Below, in pieces: positions 58,841 through 64,000 of a stretch of DNA of 64,000 bases. The translations under genes were made by a program, and so were the position numbers. This stretch comes from Datisca glomerata (taxonomy: Eukaryota; Streptophyta; Magnoliopsida; Cucurbitales; Datiscaceae), in the NCBI GenBank assembly GCA_003255025.1, contig QANY01006266.1:1061818-1125817 (forward strand), given 5' to 3'. The notes beneath the pieces were generated by a model that made no database searches, was not told the origin of the DNA, and saw nothing but the letters and a program-made list of their open reading frames with translations. Every line of letters begins with the position of its first letter. The stretch's first letter is position 1.

Positions 58841-60790
58841 GTCAAGGCACGTCTGCAAATATACAAGAAAAATGAAGAAGAAATATTATCTACACACTTC
58901 AACATAATGAAGAGCGTGTTGGTTGGCTATTTGTTGCATGACCTGCACCTACGCTTATTTGCCGATGTAATGTCTGATATCACTTTTATTTATCCTTTTC
59001 TCATTTTTTCCTCCATTCTAGTTTAGATTAATTTTGTTAGATTAAGTACAGATTGATGGAAGCCATCCAAAGGAAGTAGTATTTGAAGGAATAGCCTTTA
59101 TGTTGTCACTAATACAGGTAGATGAGGAAAAAGCTACATAGTCAGGTAACAGTTTGCAAATCATCATTATCTGAACATTGTCTGGATGTTAGCTCTCTAA
59201 TCTAATCCAACTTTGCTACTCTCTGTCCTTTCCCTCCTTATCCATTTTTTGTAAGAAATTTTACATTTTCAGTCATTTTTTTGTCGTTACATTCTCAGTA
59301 ATATTGTAAACATGTACGTACAAATGAGGATAGAGAATCCTCAATGTGAATCTATTAATCCCTATAAAATCTCTCAAGTTTTTTGTGGGAAACGTTTGCT
59401 TATTCCATTTTGTTCTATTGGCTGTGACATTCTAGTACAACCATACTATTTTAGGAATCACTTTCCCTTATCCCATGTGACATGAAATTTTCAGCCTTAG
59501 TAAGTTTAATCGACCAAAAATGTTTACTTGTCTTATTTAATTGTCAAACACCGACCTTTGTTTCTAATCCTGATCAATGAGTTTTAACTTAGACAAGTGT
59601 GTTTTGCATCTCTGTTATTGGAAGAACTCAATAAAGAAATATGATAATGTTTGACGAATCAGTTTAAGCCTTCAACTGAAGAAACCCTTGTATTTTAAAC
59701 AAATGAAAATTACTATGCCTCACCCTTGAACTTTTAGATTATATAAACTTATATAAAACATACTAACTTTATGTTCATTAACTTCTCCAGTCCCATTTTA
59801 TTTGTTCTTATCTATCAAGGAAATTAGAACTTGGGATTAAGAGGCATTTGGAACATGTAACTTTCGAGCAGTTATAACATATTAAAATTTGAAACTTCAA
59901 AGTTTCTATAAAAATATCTCTAGTTTCCTTTCTCATTTTCTTCAGAATTCTATAGGATAGATGGAGGGGAATTCTCACTAGATTGAATAATATTCCTCAT
60001 TCTAGAGAGATAAGGAAATATGTCTACAGTGATGTGCTACAAGCCACAGAATGAGCTGTAAAAGATGGTAGAACACGATTGAAGGTTTAATGTCTTTAAC
60101 TACTCATTATGCTTGGGAGACTCAAATAGACTGTGTAACCTATGTCAAATTGTTTTTCCTTCAATTTTATCCCTATCTTGTTTCTCGTCTCTTGGTGTAA
60201 TGCATTCTTGTTCCTTGTGGTGATTGGTCAATATAGAAGATGTTGAAAGAGTGATAAGTCAAATAACACACAAAGGCAATTTGTAGTGTCAGAGATCCTC
60301 TCTAAGCTCTCTTCCCATCCATTGATTTCAACTAATTACAAGTAACTGCAAAAAACTTATAACAATGTGTACTACTATTCATGATTTACTTGTTATAGTT
60401 ATACCTAGAGGCCGATTATCATTGCATGATTTATTTATTTCACTGACAGGTGGAGATCAATATTCCAGAGCTAAACCCTGAAATGGTAGTCCTCTCCTCT
60501 CCACTCCCCATAGTTTCCTAAAATTGTGTTAACTATGTCTGGTGATGAACAAGATGTCTATCGAATATGAACACTAATGGAACTTATTCGTGTTATTGCC
60601 TTTTCATTTGCTGATGATGGAAAGAGCGTCAAGGTAGGTTAGAAGTCTTGGTTCTGTTCTTTCTAAGAAGCTAATACATGTGCTCTTGCTGGAATGCCAC
60701 TACAGCTTGCTGGCTGTTAGAAGATCTTAGAATTCATGGATTGGGGTGATTATGGTGCTTTGGAAGCCTTTATCCAGATTGGATCGATAG
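58841..60790 (+). pseudogene. Captured fragment of plastid adenylate kinase/DUF1995 gene (ADK5-type)
   Basis: Five exon-like blocks with splice-like borders read in one order. (a) 58841-58915: VKARLQIYKKNEEEILSTHF. (b) 59052-59145: IDGSHPKEVVFEGIAFMLSL, with a TAG at 59139-59141. (c) 60450-60485: VEINIPELNPEM. (d) 60553-60633: DVYRI, a TGA where Gly is expected, then TLMELIRVIAFSFADDGKSV. (e) about 60680-60790: ALAGMPLQLAG, a TAG, then ILEFMDWGDYGALEAFIQIG. Blocks a-b match the end of an adenylate kinase domain and c-e the start of DUF1995. I know this fusion from the plant protein ADK5 of plastids, which interconverts adenine nucleotides. Both gene ends are missing, and it lies inside a CACTA-like element, so it is a captured, decayed copy and not the working gene. 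Recognition is from memory of the family and needs a search. Confidence 0.75.
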
Positions 60791-61307
60791 GTATTGAAAT
60801 CATATGTACTAAAATGGGATCTAGTTATAGTAGAGAGATGGGAGGAGAGTTATAGTTACGAAAATTTAATTAAATAAAAACTTTTATTTTTCTTTTCTTT
60901 TCTTGAACGTTAGATAACGGAGATTTTCTATCATCTATTTGATTTATGCAGTACTTAAGATGACGGAGATTCTCCATCATCTAAAGTATACATGGAGTAA
61001 CTTTAGATGACAAGAAATTCCCCGTCATCTGTCTACTTTTCGCGGCACCTACGATGATGGGGATTCCCCATCATTGTACCCCTTATAATGACAATTTTTT
61101 AAACGATTAAAGATGATAGCCGAGTAGATGACAGTCGGTCAGCTGTCAATATAGGGTTATAATGACGGGTTTTATCCATCATCTAACCTCTTTTTTGTAG
61201 TAGTGGTGTTTGATATGTTATATTGCATCACATTTATTTTCTGAAATTTTGATATTTATTACAATTATATTGAATGATGTATGTTTTATTTCTTTTAATT
61301 TATTATT

Positions 61308-62140
61308 ATGTCTACAATGGACAACCCTATTACTGTTTTACTCGCACTTGAAAAACTTAAAAGTGATAATTTCGTAAGATGAAAATCAAATTTGAATTTG
61401 ATGCTCATATGTGATCACCATAAATTTGTTCTTACTGAGGAATGTCTTGAGGAGCCCGCTGCCAATGCCCTAAAAATGTTAGAGGAAAATTTGATGCTTG
61501 GATTTAGCCCAACAACAAAGCTAAGTGTTACATGCTTGTGAGCATGAATGATGTTCTCAGCACAAGCATAAGAGCATGGAAACTGCCTACGACATTATGG
61601 AATCTCTACAGGTGATGTTTGGGCAACAATCTGATCAATGTCATCATGAAACTACTAGGAACTACATGACTACTAAGATGAAGAAATGTAATTTTTTGAG
61701 AGAACATGTTTTGAACATGACCAAATAATGCATGAGGCAGAAGTACATGATGCTACCATTGAAACTCACACCTGCTTTTTCTGCGTTCACTACCAACTAT
61801 GTCATGAACAAGTTATAATTCAACACGACCTAGTTATTGAATGAACTGTAGACTTTTGAGTCACTCAACGAGAGTATGACAAAAGAGGGCAATGTAAATT
61901 TTGCTGAGCAAAAGCCTTATTCCACTGTTATTAATGGTAACAAAACAAAGAAGAACAATGGTAAGGACAAGAGTAAGAATAAGAAAGGAAAGAAAGCCAA
62001 GACATCACCCAATGCCAATAAGAATAAGAACGACAACAAACCCAATGGAAAATGTTTTCATTGTGGGGTTGAATGTCACTGGAAGAGAAATTGTAACAAG
62101 TATCTCTCTGAGCTGAAAAGAAAGGTAAATATGATTTAGT
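61308..62140 (+). pseudogene. Gag of the outermost copia element
   Basis: ATG at 61308 starts STMDNPITVLLALEKLKSDN, then TGA at 61380-61382 where relatives have Trp, then LICDHHKFVLTEECLEEPAA. After frame breaks it resumes with LVSMNDVLSTSIRAWKLPTT and, near 61800-61860, NELQTFES. The C-terminal frame (61876-62139) is Lys/Asn-rich and contains a good zinc knuckle, CFHCGVECHWKRNC (62053-62094; C-x2-C-x4-H-x4-C). This is a common plant copia gag. It lies just right of the CACTA-like element, matching the leader left of it. Confidence 0.8.
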
Positions 62141-62179
62141 TGTACTTAAAGCTTGTTTAGTGGAATATGATTTGTCATC

Positions 62180-62465
62180 CTAGATAATAAATTCAGAAGC
62201 CACTAACCATGTATGTTCTTCTTTGCAGATACTTGATTCGTCAAGGGAGCTTGCTGATGGCGAGATGATAATGAGAGTTGACAGTTATGCGCTCGTATCA
62301 ATGAAAACATTGGGGACAATCCGTTTGAATTTTAGAAATAATTATCTTGTTTTGAATGATATTTATTTTATCTTTCAATTTCTAGAAATTTGATTTATTT
62401 ATCTTTATTGCATGAACAAAGTTTTGATATTTATTTTGATAATAATATGTTTATTATTTCTAAGA
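62180..62465 (+). pseudogene. Protease remnant of the outermost copia element
   Basis: Reads TAG-IINSEATNHVCSSLQ where relatives have W-(V/L)-DSGATNHVCSSL: the catalytic Asp is Asn, Gly is Glu and Trp is a stop. It continues with LADGEMIMRVDSYALVSMKT, GTIRLNFRNNYLVLND and, after a shift, a part ending near 62465. Integrase, RT and RNase H that should follow are missing; a GC-rich insert and the 3' LTR come instead. Confidence 0.75.
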
Positions 62466-62468
62466 ATT

Positions 62469-63020
62469 AGGGGTGTGCAAGTTTCTCGAAAAAATCATCC
62501 CGTCCCAAACCTAGCGGGGCGGAACGGTATTTTTGTTTTAGTCAGGATGGAACGGGCGGCAAAATTTGTCCCGCCCGTCCCGATATATATATATATACAT
62601 AGTATTTTTTTTTAATTTTAACATTAATTCTTTTGATTTTAAACTTCTATAACTTAGTCTTGTTTTTAAATTATTATTTATACCCTTTAATAATAACCTA
62701 ACTTCAATTATAACCTTAAAATAAAAAAGCTCAAAAAACACATAAGTGCGATAAACGGGCCCTTACTAATTTAACCTAGAAAAATGTCAAATTTAGCCTA
62801 AATTCCCTAAAAAAAATCCAAAAGTGTTCAAAAATAGTTCAAAAAGGCCTAAAATGCAGCCCAAAAAATGGGAAAAAACTTGTCCTATCCTGTCCCGGCC
62901 TGCTCAGGATTTTCCCTCTACGCGGACGAGATGAGACTGAAAAAAATTATCCCGTCCCGAACGAGATGAGACTGAAAAAATTATCCCGTCCCGAACGAGA
63001 TGGGACAAAAACACCCAAAA
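62469..63020. mobile_element. Insert with aggggtgtgcaag start and CCCGTCCCG repeats
   Basis: Interrupts the copia remnant with a GC-rich left end (cccgtccc, gcggggcggaacgg, cccgcccgtcccg; 62500-62582), an AT-rich centre and a GC-rich right end. There, cgagatgagactgaaaaa...ttatcccgtcccgaa is repeated at 62927, 62962 and 62996 (35- and 34-bp spacing). Such aggggtgtgcaa/cccgtcccg elements are widespread in plant genomes as MITE-like repeats. The right end is unclear. Confidence 0.5.
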
Positions 63021-63024
63021 CACA

Positions 63025-63636
63025 ACACTACAGTGGGTGTGGGATTCAGTAGTTCCTCACGACACTGCATTATGGCGCAGACTGCAGTGAAACATTTGTA
63101 AATAATTTATTATTTTATGTAAACCTTAAAACCTAATGAGCCTTAACCTAGAATATATATATATATATATTAAGCTATTGGCCTCATTAAAAAAAGCAAT
63201 CTATGCAATTAATTGTTAATCAAAAGCTCTGTGAATTCTCTAATTCTCTCCAGTGCTCTGTCTCAAAAAGCCCTTCTCCAAATCTCTAGATCTCATGTAT
63301 TGGGTACATCTAGAGACAGAAAAGTGTTCTTGAATTTTTCTACATGCTCACACACATCCTAGTATGTTTGAGGATTGGTTTAAAAAACTGGGTGTAGATC
63401 ACAGTCCGTTGTTTATGGAATCTCAATTTCGTTGTTAACAATGACACTTGATAGACTACAAGAGGTATAATTACTTTCTTTATACGTATATGTTTTAATG
63501 TATATATATATATAATGGATCCGATGAGAAAAATTGTTTTTCATTAAAAAATATTTTTGGAACCTGTGGCGCAATTGTTTTCCGATAGATATTTTTTTAA
63601 ACTAAGCACCTCCGCTGCACGCACCACGATTCCAAT
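63025..63636 (+). repeat. 3' LTR remnant (repeat B) of the outermost copia element
   Basis: Matches 44327-44937 from the palindrome region to the LTR end, which here reads gattccaa and lacks the final ca. A (ta)n tract lies at about 63151-63170 and another at 63501-63512. Its left part is missing; the GC-rich insert abuts it. Repeat A follows directly. Confidence 0.75.
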
Positions 63637-63639
63637 CGA

Positions 63640-64000
63640 TCTCCCTTGAAGATTTTTCCCAACGATCTTCTTACAGGTGAAGATCAAACCTTTACAAACC
63701 TTATTTAATTATGGTGCCAATCAGACCTTGACAATACACCTTGATCGAGATCTTAGAATCATTTATAAAATTTCTCTCTCTCAAAGAGTAGATCTCTCAA
63801 TCTTTCACTAGTTTTTCTCTAGAAAATATCTCAAAATTTCGCTCAGAATACAAGCCTCTCAAAGAATAAGATACTACAAGCTTCATCGAAGAGGAGTATA
63901 GTGGTGTGGGGAATGAGAAATGTCATTACCTATTTATAGGAGAAAATAGATCTTAGAACCAGTCCAAACCTGTTTGGAAACTGGTAGGACCAGTGCATGA
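63640..64000 (-). repeat. LTR-like repeat A, copy 2, truncated by window end
   Basis: Similar to 43468-43832 throughout, including tttggaaactggtaggacca near the window end. It begins abruptly at gatctcccttgaagatttttc right after the copia LTR end, so the junction is a breakpoint within repeat A. Confidence 0.75.

Larger units (their letters stand above)
46728..61205. mobile_element. CACTA-like element carrying a host gene fragment
   Basis: The left end reads AACTACTACAAAAATGAG and the complement of the right end reads CACTACTACAAAAAAGAG. The flanking triplets are identical (gtg at 46725-46727 and 61206-61208). Subterminal repeats of ctgtca/tgacag and gatgacgg/ccgtcatc occur at both ends (46755-46890; 60910-61190). 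The element's own sequence is only 46728-47448 plus 57767-61205 (about 4.2 kb); the rest is a later insertion. I see no transposase, so it is non-autonomous. The right arm holds adenylate-kinase-like exons. Confidence 0.75.

Noticed and set aside
63025..63040. aacactacagtggg as a CACTA terminus
   Set aside because: It lies within the LTR copy and matches the LTR palindromes at 44.3 kb; no partner end or subterminal repeats.
1..64000. CRISPR array, phage or bacterial defence system
   Set aside because: No regularly spaced identical repeats with unique spacers and no prokaryotic coding organisation; the sequence is plant nuclear DNA.

Overview
This window looks like a transposon-rich piece of an angiosperm (most likely eudicot) nuclear genome. 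It is AT-rich, genes have spliceable introns, and the only intact host gene I recognise is a three-exon alpha-expansin on the minus strand (20286-22112). Nearly everything else recognisable is mobile DNA in various states of decay. No bacterial-type operons, rRNA genes, CRISPR arrays or convincing tRNA genes are visible.

Layout. 1-7331: end of a Mutator-like (MULE) element carrying the 3' end of a FAR1/MudrA-type transposase (+) and a convergent ULP1-type (C48) protease gene (-). 8961-10510: fragment of a Ty1/copia element arranged as a long, roughly 98% identical inverted repeat. 11718-17330: broken Helitron with Rep, Pif1-like helicase and RPA-like OB-fold coding remnants. 20286-22112: alpha-expansin. 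23240-25973: non-autonomous CACTA element. About 27999-36855: decayed Ty3/gypsy element of Tat-like organisation (gag-PR-RT-RH-IN, a 65-bp minisatellite, and an antisense ORF downstream of pol). 38.9-42.5 kb: a tRNA-like SINE fragment, a candidate Harbinger-type MITE and a LINE-derived insertion with an 18-bp target duplication.

43.4-64.0 kb is a Russian-doll nest. An old copia element (5' LTR ending at 44937; gag-protease at 61308-62465; 3' LTR remnant 63025-63636) appears interrupted by a CACTA-like element (46728-61205, TSD GTG). That contains a second CACTA element (47449-57763, TSD GCT), which in turn contains a Ty1/copia element (50565-55429, TSD GTAAG). The middle CACTA-like element also carries exons of a host gene that I recognise as the adenylate kinase plus DUF1995 protein of plastids (ADK5-type), at 58841-60790. 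This is a captured gene fragment.

The genes here do not form a pathway. The window is mainly a record of successive insertions around one expansin gene. I did not find a convincing new biological system. The best leads are the four-layer nest with the captured adenylate-kinase fragment, the long copia-derived inverted repeat that could produce double-stranded RNA, and the ULP1 protease remnant with an apparently exchanged Cys/Tyr pair at its active site. All reading was by eye; homology calls rest on recognised motifs, not on database searches.
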